Of a stretch of DNA of 64,000 nt, positions 17,801 to 25,900 are shown in pieces. The DNA lies in NCBI RefSeq assembly GCF_000238335.3, contig NZ_AHCB03000005.1, forward strand, positions 1,302,001-1,366,000, given 5' to 3'. The DNA comes from Pseudoalteromonas marina (GTDB lineage: Bacteria > Pseudomonadota > Gammaproteobacteria > Enterobacterales > Alteromonadaceae). Made by a program: the position numbers and the translations under genes. The stretch's first letter is position 1. Each line of letters begins with the position of its first letter. Under the pieces are notes generated by a model. It was not told the origin of the DNA. It ran no database searches and saw only the letters and a list, made by a program, of their open reading frames with translations.

Positions 17801-19736
17801 CTGTCAAACTACTGATTTTACAGTAGTTGCAATTGGCGATATGGCTGGAGACGTATTTGGTAATGGCATGTTGCTGTCTAAGCACATTCGTTTACAAGTT
17901 GCATTTAACCATATGCATATATTTGTAGACCCTAATCCTGATGCCTCAAAATCGTATGTAGAGCGTGAACGTTTATTTAATATGCCTCGTTCTTCGTGGG
18001 AAGACTACAACAAAGATCTTATTTCAGCCGGCGGTGGTATTTTCTCTCGAGCTGCAAAATCGATTACCCTTAGCCCAGAAATGAAAAAAATGCTGGGTAC
18101 TAAAAAAGCAAGCATGACACCAAATGAGTTGATGAAAGCATCATTAATGATGGAGTTTGATTTGCTCTGGAATGGTGGTATTGGTACATACATCAAGCAC
18201 ACAAAAGAGACCGATGCTGACGTAGGCGACCGTGCAAACGACGCGCTACGTATAAATGGTAAAGAATTGGGTGCTAAAGTACTAGGTGAGGGTGGTAACC
18301 TAGGTGCTACGCAACTTGGACGCATAGAATTTGCTGAACAAGGCGGACGCGTAAATACTGACTTTATTGATAACGTTGGCGGCGTTGCTTGTTCAGATAA
18401 TGAAGTAAATATTAAAATTTTACTTAATGGTTTAGTTGCTGAAGGTGATTTAACACTTAAGCAGCGTGATGAACTGCTTTATTCTATGACTGATGAAGTA
18501 TCAGAATTGGTATTAAAAGACTGTTATCGTCAAACACATACAATTTCAATCACGCAATCTCGTGGTACATCGACACTTAAGGAAAAGATCCGCTTTATTC
18601 ATGCCCTTGAGAAAGATGGCAAATTAGACCGTGCGATAGAGTTTATTCCAAGTGATGAAGAGTTAGCAGAGCGAGCAGCATCAGGCAAAGATCTAACGCG
18701 TCCTGAGCTTTCAGTGTTAGTTTCATACGCTAAAATGGTGTTAAAAGATTCGCTTGTAACGGATGAAATTACAGAAAACCTGTATTATCGCCAATTACTA
18801 GTTAAATCATTCCCACGTCCACTACGTGAGAAATTTAATGACGCAATGAATAATCACCCACTTCGTAAAGAAATTATAGCGACTAAACTTGCTAATAATA
18901 TTGTTAATGACATGGGCTTAAATTTCATGGTTCGTATGCACGAAGAAACAGGTGCAAGCGAAGCAGAAATTGCGATGTGTTACTCAATTGCCAGTGAAAT
19001 TTTTGAAATGCGTGATACGTGGTCATCAATCAGCGCTTTAGATAATAAAATTCCAGCGGCAGTACAGACAGAAATGCTTTACCAACTTCGTAGAACTGTT
19101 CGCAGAGCAACTCGATGGTTCTTGCGTCATCGCAATAAATCACAAACGATTGAGCAAGGTATTGAGTACTTCTCACCAACATTTAGTGATTTGAGTGATA
19201 ACTTGAACACTTATATTGTTGAAAAGGAAAGTGCTCGCATAGATGAAGCTGCAACTAAGTTAACAGATAGTGGAGTACCATTAGATATAGCTAAGCGCAT
19301 CGTTTCATTATCTAGCTTGTTCTCGGTGATGGACTTAGCAGAAATTGCTAATAATTCGCGTAGAGGCATTGCTATGGTGTCTAATACTTACTTTAAGCTT
19401 GGTGCAAGAATGGGCTTACATTGGTTCTTAGATCAAATAACTAACCAACCTGTTGCTAACCATTGGCAAGCGTTGGCCCGTTCATCATATCGTGAAGAGT
19501 TAGATTGGCAGCAACGAACATTGGCTCAGGTTGTTTTAAATAGCTTTGAAGCAGATGAAAAAGACGTTGATTACCAAATTGATGAGTGGATGGATAAGCA
19601 GGAATTATTACTTACTCGTTGGAAGCAAATGCTGGCTGAATTTAAAACGTCGCAAAGTCATGATTTTGCCAAGTTCTCAGTGGCATTGCGTGAACTAATG
19701 CTATTGAGTCACAATTGTGATACACCAGCAAAATAA
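14895..19736 (+). CDS. gdhB: NAD-specific glutamate dehydrogenase, large type
   Basis: Catabolic NAD-glutamate dehydrogenase of the ~180-kDa class: glutamate + NAD+ gives 2-oxoglutarate + ammonium + NADH, feeding the TCA cycle. At 1613 residues it has the class-typical length, with long N-terminal ACT-like regulatory regions (roughly the first 500 residues) before the catalytic core. The core shows KVARGGLRWSDRREDFRTE then VPVGSKGGF with the catalytic-region lysine near 847, and the dinucleotide-binding segment VVAIGDMAGDVFGNGM near 975-990. AAGGAAC before the ATG is a good ribosome binding site. A 6-bp hairpin (14860-14873) lies in the leader. It is monocistronic, ending in its own terminator. 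Confidence 0.96.
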   Translation: MTRNEGQASVILDNVCKLIQKKVHADNVLLVEKFAKALYSNMSKEDLANRNDSDLYGAALSLWNSLEKNTTDDAVIRVFNPEVAKDGWQSSHTIVEIIAKDMPFLVDSVRMAMTRENIASHLLLHSPLKIQRDDSAKISGLSNLKAEQESTSTKTVFFIEIDRQTDSSAIESFKKELESVLVDVSVAVEDWQPIRKKLIEVSKELPKRRHGKNRSEVAETVEFLDWLVSDNFTLMGYREYELSPVQGDYQLKGKMDTSLGLLKNSTEEHTRLLSELPEVARQEARSSNLLILTKTNSQSRVHRPAYIDYVGVKRFDDEGNVIGEDRFIGLFSSNFYNNSAADVPVLKSKITRIMDMCDFAKGTHAYKAVLNILETYPRDELVQARENELLEVATGVLQVQERDMCRLFVRKDAYGRFFSCMVYVPRERYNTALRRETQDILGNAFNSDEKVEFTTYFSESTLARTHYTVRVTDNNIEFNVKDIENNLIEAARTWEDKLQSALLESAGEARGNDLNRKYCNAFARSYKDEVLPSAAVVDIEKLELLSEENKLEMLFYRPQEEANTNIVRLSLFHKDEPIHLSDVMPMLENFGLRVIGETPYSVKTSDGRINWIMDFSMLIASKGMDDFDKVSARFRAALTNVWNNRLENDGFNRLVLMGGLTGREASILRAYAKYMRQIGVTFSQTYIESTFANYPHIASQIVNLFAKRFSVKSPASSKTLDKLIAQIYLELENVANLDDDRIIRLYVDMIVATLRTNYYQKDAQNQFKSYVSFKIQPSLIPDVPLPLPAFEIFVYSPRVEGVHLRFGKVARGGLRWSDRREDFRTEVLGLVKAQQVKNTVIVPVGSKGGFVCKQLPSERDAFIKEGQECYKIFIRGLLDITDNIARGEIVPASNVVRHDEDDAYLVVAADKGTATFSDIANGIANEYNFWLGDAFASGGSVGYDHKKMGITAKGAWESVKRHFREMDIDCQTTDFTVVAIGDMAGDVFGNGMLLSKHIRLQVAFNHMHIFVDPNPDASKSYVERERLFNMPRSSWEDYNKDLISAGGGIFSRAAKSITLSPEMKKMLGTKKASMTPNELMKASLMMEFDLLWNGGIGTYIKHTKETDADVGDRANDALRINGKELGAKVLGEGGNLGATQLGRIEFAEQGGRVNTDFIDNVGGVACSDNEVNIKILLNGLVAEGDLTLKQRDELLYSMTDEVSELVLKDCYRQTHTISITQSRGTSTLKEKIRFIHALEKDGKLDRAIEFIPSDEELAERAASGKDLTRPELSVLVSYAKMVLKDSLVTDEITENLYYRQLLVKSFPRPLREKFNDAMNNHPLRKEIIATKLANNIVNDMGLNFMVRMHEETGASEAEIAMCYSIASEIFEMRDTWSSISALDNKIPAAVQTEMLYQLRRTVRRATRWFLRHRNKSQTIEQGIEYFSPTFSDLSDNLNTYIVEKESARIDEAATKLTDSGVPLDIAKRIVSLSSLFSVMDLAEIANNSRRGIAMVSNTYFKLGARMGLHWFLDQITNQPVANHWQALARSSYREELDWQQRTLAQVVLNSFEADEKDVDYQIDEWMDKQELLLTRWKQMLAEFKTSQSHDFAKFSVALRELMLLSHNCDTPAK

Positions 19737-19798
19737 AATAATTTTGCGCATTATTATTTATTAACTAAGTAATAAGCTAATTATTAAAAATGTTATAT

Positions 19799-19829
19799 AA
19801 TACCTCAGCCTTGACTGAGGTATTTTTTT
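19799..19829 (+). terminator. intrinsic terminator after NAD-GDH
   Basis: A 10-bp perfect stem (AATACCTCAG with CTGAGGTATT), 6-nt loop and a run of seven T. It lies just upstream of pyrD, so pyrD probably has its own promoter or depends on read-through. Confidence 0.9.
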
Positions 19830-19856
19830 GTCTGTAATTTAAAGAGGAATATATTC

Positions 19857-20867
19857 ATGTTTTACGATTTAGCTCGCCGTTTTATGTTTACCCGTGATGC
19901 GGAGTGGGCACATGAATTTGCTCTTAATAATTTAAGCCGCTTTGCTAATACGCCTTTGAGTGCCGCATGGTCGCAATCTGTAGCAAATAAGCCCGTTAAC
20001 TTTTTAGGTCTTGAATTTAAAAATCCGGTTGGCTTAGCTGCAGGTTTAGATAAAAATGCAGAGTGCATAGATGCATTTAGCCAAATGGGTTTTGGTTTTA
20101 TAGAGGTGGGTACTGTTACACCTCGCCCGCAAGCAGGTAACGATAAACCCCGTATATTTAGATTGCCAGAATCAAACGCTATTATTAATCGTATGGGCTT
20201 TAATAATAAAGGTGTTGATAATTTAATTAGTAATGTAAAAGCAGCAAATTACAACGGCATATTAGGTATTAATATAGGTAAAAATAAAGATACCCCTAAT
20301 GAGCAAGGTAAAGACGATTACATACATTGTATGAGAAAAGTTTTTGAGCATGCCTCTTATATTACTGTGAATATTTCTTCACCAAACACACCCGGCCTGA
20401 GAGATTTACAATACGGTGCTGCACTTGATGATTTATTGCAAAGTCTTAAAAATGAGCAGCTAGATTTAATTTCAAAACATAATAAGCAAGTTCCTATGCT
20501 TGTTAAAATTGCGCCGGATCTTGATCCTATTCAAATCGAACAGGTAAGTGAATCACTGCTAAACAATAAAATTGACGGGGTAATTGCAACTAATACAACA
20601 CTAGAACGAAGTGATGTGATCGGTCAGCAGTATGCTGAGGAAGCCGGTGGTTTATCAGGACACCCTGTAAGAACACGTTCTACAGAAGTAGTTAGTGAAT
20701 TAAAACGATTAACAAAAGGCCAGTTACCTATTATTGGTGTTGGCGGAATTGATGATGCTAATTCAGCTAAAGAGAAGCTTAATGCGGGTGCTAGTTTAGT
20801 CCAAGTTTATACAGGTTTTATTTATAAAGGCCCTGAATTGGTAAAATCGATCGTAAACGGCTTATAA
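19857..20867 (+). CDS. pyrD: dihydroorotate dehydrogenase, quinone type (class 2)
   Basis: Membrane-associated flavoprotein of pyrimidine synthesis that oxidises dihydroorotate to orotate and passes electrons to quinone. The N-terminal amphipathic helix of class 2 enzymes is present (residues 1-40). [11 protein letters not shown] at about 58-68 binds FMN. Catalytic Ser175 sits in [11 protein letters not shown], the same number as in E. coli PyrD. IGVGGI near 297-302 contacts the FMN phosphate. 336 residues equals the E. coli length. AGAGGAA upstream supports the ATG. The order pyrD-zapC-rlmL is conserved with enterobacteria. Confidence 0.97.
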   Translation: MFYDLARRFMFTRDAEWAHEFALNNLSRFANTPLSAAWSQSVANKPVNFLGLEFKNPVGLAAGLDKNAECIDAFSQMGFGFIEVGTVTPRPQAGNDKPRIFRLPESNAIINRMGFNNKGVDNLISNVKAANYNGILGINIGKNKDTPNEQGKDDYIHCMRKVFEHASYITVNISSPNTPGLRDLQYGAALDDLLQSLKNEQLDLISKHNKQVPMLVKIAPDLDPIQIEQVSESLLNNKIDGVIATNTTLERSDVIGQQYAEEAGGLSGHPVRTRSTEVVSELKRLTKGQLPIIGVGGIDDANSAKEKLNAGASLVQVYTGFIYKGPELVKSIVNGL

Positions 20868-20989
20868 GGATCAGTTATCTAAGCTTTTGATCGTTCGATA
20901 AATGTTCTAAGCATTTATGTATAAAATGGTCAAAAGCAGTTATACTTTGAACTGATACTATTTTTAATAAAGCCCACAAGGAGGAGCAA

Positions 20990-21520
20990 ATGTTACAAGC
21001 ATCAAAGCAATGGCAGTGGATTGCTTGTCCTAATAAAAATCGTTTATTACTTGATTTGAACGATGAAATGCAGCTTTGCACACCTTATAAAATAAGGCAG
21101 CTAACAGATTTAGTTATCAAAAACCCTAACTTTAGTTTAGAAGATGCTGCATTTTACGAACAAGTTTATAATTATCTGGACGGGTTTGAAATCTGGTCTG
21201 GTGCACAAATATGTCAAATAGCATTAAATGCTACAGCGGTTAAGTTTCATTTAAAACCTGTGCTAGCAAAAAGCTGGTTTTTTAATGAATATACCGGCAG
21301 CCAACCAAGTGTTGAAGCAGTCGTTAAATTAGTCTCTAAGGCGCAAACGGGCGACTTTTTGATTGTCGATCACTGTAGTGATGCCTCGGTTTGCTTAAAT
21401 TTAAGCGAGTATTTTCAATTAGACGAAAATTTATCTCTTGCTCAATTTGAAGCTATCAAAATTCTAAATAATCGCGTTCATCCTATCTTAACTCAGCAAC
21501 TTAAATTTAAAACTGCCTAA
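20990..21520 (+). CDS. zapC: cell division protein ZapC
   Basis: FtsZ-associated protein that stabilises Z-ring protofilaments at midcell. The 176-residue sequence follows E. coli ZapC in outline: Trp-rich start (KQWQWIACPNKNRLLLDL), DDAAxY-like EDAAFYEQV near 45, and LKPVLAKSWFF near 85-95. Its place between pyrD and rlmKL matches E. coli. A strong Shine-Dalgarno, AAGGAGGAG at 20978-20986, fixes the ATG at 20990. Confidence 0.9.
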   Translation: MLQASKQWQWIACPNKNRLLLDLNDEMQLCTPYKIRQLTDLVIKNPNFSLEDAAFYEQVYNYLDGFEIWSGAQICQIALNATAVKFHLKPVLAKSWFFNEYTGSQPSVEAVVKLVSKAQTGDFLIVDHCSDASVCLNLSEYFQLDENLSLAQFEAIKILNNRVHPILTQQLKFKTA

Positions 21521-21570
21521 GTAATTTACGCTATTAAGCATGTGTTATGGCGTGTTTGTCCCTCAACCTA

Positions 21571-21579
21571 TGGTATAAT
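21571..21579 (+). promoter_or_regulatory. extended -10 promoter for rlmKL
   Basis: TGGTATAAT is an ideal extended -10 (TG, one base, perfect TATAAT at 21574-21579). No clear -35 is seen, as expected for this type. Transcription would begin near 21586, 25 nt before the TTG start of rlmKL. Confidence 0.5.
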
Positions 21580-21610
21580 CCTGCGCAATTAGCTATTAAG
21601 GGTTACTACT

Positions 21611-23728
21611 TTGCAATTTATCGCACTTACTTCTATCGGAATCGAAAATTTATTGGTTGATGAGTTAACAGAACTTGGCGCTGCTGTGTCTAAGCAAACT
21701 GTTGGTTCTGTTCGTTTTGAGGCTGACTCATTACTAGCGCAAAAGGTTTGTTTATCAAGCCGTTTTGCAACGCGTGTGCTTATGCTTATCGAAGAAAAAG
21801 AAGGCGTTGATGATAAAGATAGCTTGTATAAATTTGCTCGTTTTCAACCTTGGCAAGAATGGTTTGGCCCAACGCAAACATTTGCTGTAGATTTTAACGG
21901 TACTAATGATTCGTTAAAGAATACACAGTTTTCAGGTTTAGTAATTAAAGATGCTATTGTTGACTACTTTAATGATTTGTATGAGCAACGCCCTAATGTT
22001 GATAAACAGGATGCCAATGTTCGTGTTGTTGCACGTTTAAATCGTCACGGTGTTTCTTTATATATTGACTACTCAGGACCAAGACTATCTGAACGTGGGT
22101 ACCGACAGGGACAAGGTAAAGCGCCGATAAAAGAGCATTTAGCGGCTGCAATTATTAAACGCAGCGGATGGCTAGATAACGTTAAACAACCTCTGTTTGA
22201 CCCATGTTGTGGTGCGGGTACTATTTTAATAGAAGCCGCAGGTATGGCACGTAATGAAGCGCCAGGTTTGTTTCGTGAAGGCTTTGCTTTTGAGCGTTTA
22301 CCTAGTTTTAGAGTGGCAAAATTTAAAGCGTTAAAAGAAGAACTACTTGCAAATATAACCGACCCGAAACTTTGGTTAATAGGCCACGACTACGATGCTC
22401 AGGTATTAAGTAAAGCCATTGATAATGCAAAGCGTGCCGAGCTTGATGACATAATTAAATTTAAGCAAAGCGACGCAACAAAGTTAACCGCAGTAGCTAA
22501 ATTACCAGGTGTGGTTATTTCAAATTTGCCTTATGGTGAACGTATTGGCTCTATGGCTGAGTTAGTTGATTTACACCGTAATTTAGGTGTCGGCTTTAAA
22601 AAGCATTTTAACCATTGGAAACTGGCGTTATTGGGCATGGATGAGAGTTTATTTAAACTTTTAAAGCTTGTTAAATTAAAACGTTATAAATTTAAAAATG
22701 GTCCATTAGATGTAGAGCTTAACTTATATCAACTAGATGACAAGCAAGTCAGCTTGACGACTGATGACAAAAAAGCCCTTAATTATGAAGGTTCAATGTC
22801 GTTTGCTAACCGTCTTAAAAAAAATAAACAAGGCCTTAAAAATTGGTTAAAGCAAAACAAAGTCGACGCGTATCGCGTTTATGATGCTGATATTCCAGAA
22901 TACAATGTAGCGGTTGATGTATATAACGACAGTGCTGTAATTTTTGAGTACGCGGCACCGAAAGAAATAGATGAAAAGGTGTCTGATAAGCGCCTTCAGG
23001 ACGTCATTAGCTTAACAGCGCAACAACTAAACATAGCACCTGAAAACATAGCCGTAAAAGTTCGCAAAAAGCAAAAAGGTGAAGAGCAATACACCCCTAT
23101 GGCTAAGCAAAATAGAACTATGGTTGTTGAAGAGTTTGGTGCTAAATTTAAGGTTAATTTATTTGATTATCTAGACACGGGTTTATTTTTAGATCATCGT
23201 TTAGTTCGTCGCTACATTCAAGAAAACGTCAAGGACAAACGTTTTTTAAATTTATTTGCCTACACAGGAAGTGCTTCAGTTCATGCAGCCATTGGTGGGG
23301 CAAAGGCTATAACCACAGTTGATTTATCCAAAACCTATTTAAAATGGGGCCAAGATAATTTTGATTTAAATAATATTAGCAACACGCGTTATCGTTTTGA
23401 GCAAGCAGATTGCCTTAAATGGCTAGAGCATGCGACTGCGCAATATGATTTAATATTTCTTGATCCGCCAACATTTTCAAATTCAAAGCGAATGAAAGAT
23501 GCGTTTGATGTCCAGAGCGATCATATTAAGTTACTTACTTGGGTTAAAAAAATTCTTAGCCCGTCTGGAACATTGATTTTTTCTAACAACAAACGTGGCT
23601 TTGTTATGGATGAAGTTGGATTGATTGGTTTAGGTTTAAAAGCCGTTAATATTTCTGAGAAAACACTCTCACCAGACTTTAAGCGTAATAAAAAAATTCA
23701 TAACAGCTGGTTAATTACCCATGGCTAA
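21611..23728 (+). CDS. rlmL: bifunctional 23S rRNA methyltransferase RlmKL
   Basis: Fused enzyme making m2G2445 (RlmL half) and m7G2069 (RlmK half) in 23S rRNA with S-adenosylmethionine. A THUMP domain lies at about 45-155. The first methyltransferase has FDPCCGAGTILIEAA near 196-210 and SNLPYGER near 302-309. The second has NLFAYTGSASVHAA near 548-561 and FLDPPTFSNSKR near 617-628. 705 residues matches E. coli RlmL (702). The start is a TTG at 21611, giving the expected N-terminus MQFIALTSIGIENLL; no in-frame ATG lies near. The next gene overlaps its end by 8 bp. Confidence 0.96.
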   Translation: MQFIALTSIGIENLLVDELTELGAAVSKQTVGSVRFEADSLLAQKVCLSSRFATRVLMLIEEKEGVDDKDSLYKFARFQPWQEWFGPTQTFAVDFNGTNDSLKNTQFSGLVIKDAIVDYFNDLYEQRPNVDKQDANVRVVARLNRHGVSLYIDYSGPRLSERGYRQGQGKAPIKEHLAAAIIKRSGWLDNVKQPLFDPCCGAGTILIEAAGMARNEAPGLFREGFAFERLPSFRVAKFKALKEELLANITDPKLWLIGHDYDAQVLSKAIDNAKRAELDDIIKFKQSDATKLTAVAKLPGVVISNLPYGERIGSMAELVDLHRNLGVGFKKHFNHWKLALLGMDESLFKLLKLVKLKRYKFKNGPLDVELNLYQLDDKQVSLTTDDKKALNYEGSMSFANRLKKNKQGLKNWLKQNKVDAYRVYDADIPEYNVAVDVYNDSAVIFEYAAPKEIDEKVSDKRLQDVISLTAQQLNIAPENIAVKVRKKQKGEEQYTPMAKQNRTMVVEEFGAKFKVNLFDYLDTGLFLDHRLVRRYIQENVKDKRFLNLFAYTGSASVHAAIGGAKAITTVDLSKTYLKWGQDNFDLNNISNTRYRFEQADCLKWLEHATAQYDLIFLDPPTFSNSKRMKDAFDVQSDHIKLLTWVKKILSPSGTLIFSNNKRGFVMDEVGLIGLGLKAVNISEKTLSPDFKRNKKIHNSWLITHG

Positions 23729-23960
23729 GTGGACTTTATACCATACGGAAGGGTGTCATTTATGTGAACAAGCCCACGCATTAATAACACCGTTATTAAT
23801 GAGCGAGGGCAGTTTATTGTTAACAGACATAATGACTGACAAACAGCTTATTGCGCAATATCAGGTAAGTATTCCTGTTTTAAAAAATGAACATGGCCAA
23901 CAATTGTTTTGGCCTTTTACTGCAGAACAAGTGCAAATATTTTTAGCACTGGCAGATTAA
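23721..23960 (+). CDS. glutaredoxin-like (DUF836) protein
   Basis: A 79-residue thioredoxin-fold protein of the DUF836/glutaredoxin-like family. The redox motif C12-H-L-C15 follows the first strand (WTLYHTEG), and the cis-proline region is VSIPVLKN near 53-60. It overlaps the end of rlmKL by 8 bp and precedes uup by 15 bp, so the three genes form one operon. Relatives sit in the same position in other marine gammaproteobacteria. The physiological partner is unknown. Confidence 0.85.
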   Translation: MAKWTLYHTEGCHLCEQAHALITPLLMSEGSLLLTDIMTDKQLIAQYQVSIPVLKNEHGQQLFWPFTAEQVQIFLALAD

Positions 23961-23975
23961 GAGCATTGTAGAATT

Positions 23976-25889
23976 ATGGATTTAATAAGAATTTCGAAAG
24001 CACAGCTTGCCTTTGGTACACATGCGTTACTTAACAACGCAGATGCTGTTATTGAAAGTGGTGAGCGAGTTTGTATTGTGGGGCGTAACGGCGCAGGTAA
24101 ATCAACGCTGTTAAAAGTATTAGACGGCCAAGTAATATTGGATGATGGTGAAATAAACCAGCTCGGTGGTTTAAAGATTTCTCGTCTTGAACAAGATCCA
24201 CCTAAAGGGGCCAGCGGTACCGTATTTGATTATGTTGCCCAAGGTATGCCAGAAATTGCTAATTTACTTATCGATTATCACCATGTGAGTAATGAACTGC
24301 AAACTGAATGTACCGATCAATTATTAAATAAACTTGAGCGCTTATCTAATAAGCTAGAAGCCGCTGATGGCTGGCGCTTCGATAGCCGTATTCAATTAGT
24401 ATTAACTAAGCTTGAGCTGACACCTGATGCGAAACTTGAATCGCTTTCAGGTGGATGGTTACGTAAGGTTGCACTGGCACGTGCATTAGTTAGTGAGCCA
24501 GACTTGTTGCTATTAGACGAACCAACAAACCACTTAGATATGACAAGTGTGATGTGGTTAGAGCAGTTCTTAAAAGACTTTAAAGGTGGGATTGTATTTA
24601 TATCTCACGATCGTGCGTTTATTCGTGCAATTGCTACGCGTATTTTGGATTTAGACCGCGGCAAACTTATTTCATACCCAGGTGACTACGCCACTTATCT
24701 AGAACAAAAAGCGCATGACTTAAAAGTAGAAGAAAGTCAAAATGCACTCTTTGATAAACGATTAGCTGAAGAAGAAGCGTGGATCCGTCAGGGCGTAAAA
24801 GCCCGGAGAACTCGTAATGAAGGCCGTGTTCGTGAATTAAAACAATTACGTAATGAGCGCAAGCAACGAGTTGATCAAGTTGGTAAAACAGATTTCAATA
24901 TTGAAACTGCAGACCGCTCAGGTAAATTAGTTTTCGAAGCTAAGCATTTATCTCATGCTTTTAAAGAGAAAACGATTGTAAGCGATTTTTCTACTTTAGT
25001 TATGCGTGGCGACCGTATCGGTTTAGTCGGTCCTAATGGTGTGGGTAAAACAACTCTATTAAAACTAATGTTTGGTGACTTAGCACCTGACAGCGGTGAA
25101 ACTAAGCAGGGTGTTAACTTAGAGTTTGCTTACTTTGATCAATACCGTGAAAAGTTAGACGAAGAAGCAACAGTACAAGACAATGTTGCAGAAGGTAAGC
25201 AAGAAGTCATGATGGGGGGGCGCTCTCGTCATGTATTAGGTTATTTACAAGACTTTTTGTTTCCACCTGCGCGCGCTAGAACACCCGTTAAGGCCTTATC
25301 TGGCGGCGAAAAAAACCGATTATTACTTGCTAAGCTATTTTTAAAACCATCGAATATCCTGGTATTGGATGAGCCAACCAATGATTTAGACATTGAAACA
25401 CTTGAGCTGTTAGAAGACATTATTAATCAGTATCAAGGTACCGTTATTATTGTAAGCCATGACCGTGAATTTATCGATAATACATGCTCTAGTGTATGGG
25501 CATTTGAAGGTAACGGAAAAGTGACAGATATAGTCGGCGGTTATAGTGACTATGAAGCTTATGTAAGTTATTTAGCAGAACAAGAAAAACAAGCTGTTCA
25601 ACCAGCTGCAAAAAAAGTAGAAAAGCAACCGACCCCTGCTGCAAAGCCAGCCGCTAAAACGAATAAGCTTTCTTACAAATTAAAACTTGAATTAGAGCAG
25701 TTGCCTAATAAAATGGAGCAACTTGAAGCTGACGTAGAAGCCCAGCAAAATGTGGTAGGCGATCCTGACTTTTTTAAACAAGACAGTGACATAACAACCA
25801 AAGCATTGAACCATTTAGCACAACTTGAGTCTGACCTTGAAGCCGCTTTTGAGCGATGGGAAGAACTTGAAGAATTACAGAATCAGTAG
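23976..25889 (+). CDS. uup: ABC-F ATPase Uup
   Basis: Soluble ABC-F protein with two ATPase domains and no membrane segment; Uup acts on the ribosome, and its loss raises precise transposon excision in E. coli. First domain: Walker A GRNGAGKST at 36-44, signature LSGGWLRKV near 158, Walker B LLLLDEPTNHLD near 175. Second domain: GPNGVGKTT near 350, LSGGEKNR near 444, LVLDEPTNDLD near 464. The charged linker and the C-terminal coiled coil (about 565-637, after a Pro/Ala/Lys spacer) are typical of Uup. 637 residues matches E. coli (635). Confidence 0.96.
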   Translation: MDLIRISKAQLAFGTHALLNNADAVIESGERVCIVGRNGAGKSTLLKVLDGQVILDDGEINQLGGLKISRLEQDPPKGASGTVFDYVAQGMPEIANLLIDYHHVSNELQTECTDQLLNKLERLSNKLEAADGWRFDSRIQLVLTKLELTPDAKLESLSGGWLRKVALARALVSEPDLLLLDEPTNHLDMTSVMWLEQFLKDFKGGIVFISHDRAFIRAIATRILDLDRGKLISYPGDYATYLEQKAHDLKVEESQNALFDKRLAEEEAWIRQGVKARRTRNEGRVRELKQLRNERKQRVDQVGKTDFNIETADRSGKLVFEAKHLSHAFKEKTIVSDFSTLVMRGDRIGLVGPNGVGKTTLLKLMFGDLAPDSGETKQGVNLEFAYFDQYREKLDEEATVQDNVAEGKQEVMMGGRSRHVLGYLQDFLFPPARARTPVKALSGGEKNRLLLAKLFLKPSNILVLDEPTNDLDIETLELLEDIINQYQGTVIIVSHDREFIDNTCSSVWAFEGNGKVTDIVGGYSDYEAYVSYLAEQEKQAVQPAAKKVEKQPTPAAKPAAKTNKLSYKLKLELEQLPNKMEQLEADVEAQQNVVGDPDFFKQDSDITTKALNHLAQLESDLEAAFERWEELEELQNQ

Positions 25890-25900
25890 TAAGGACTAAA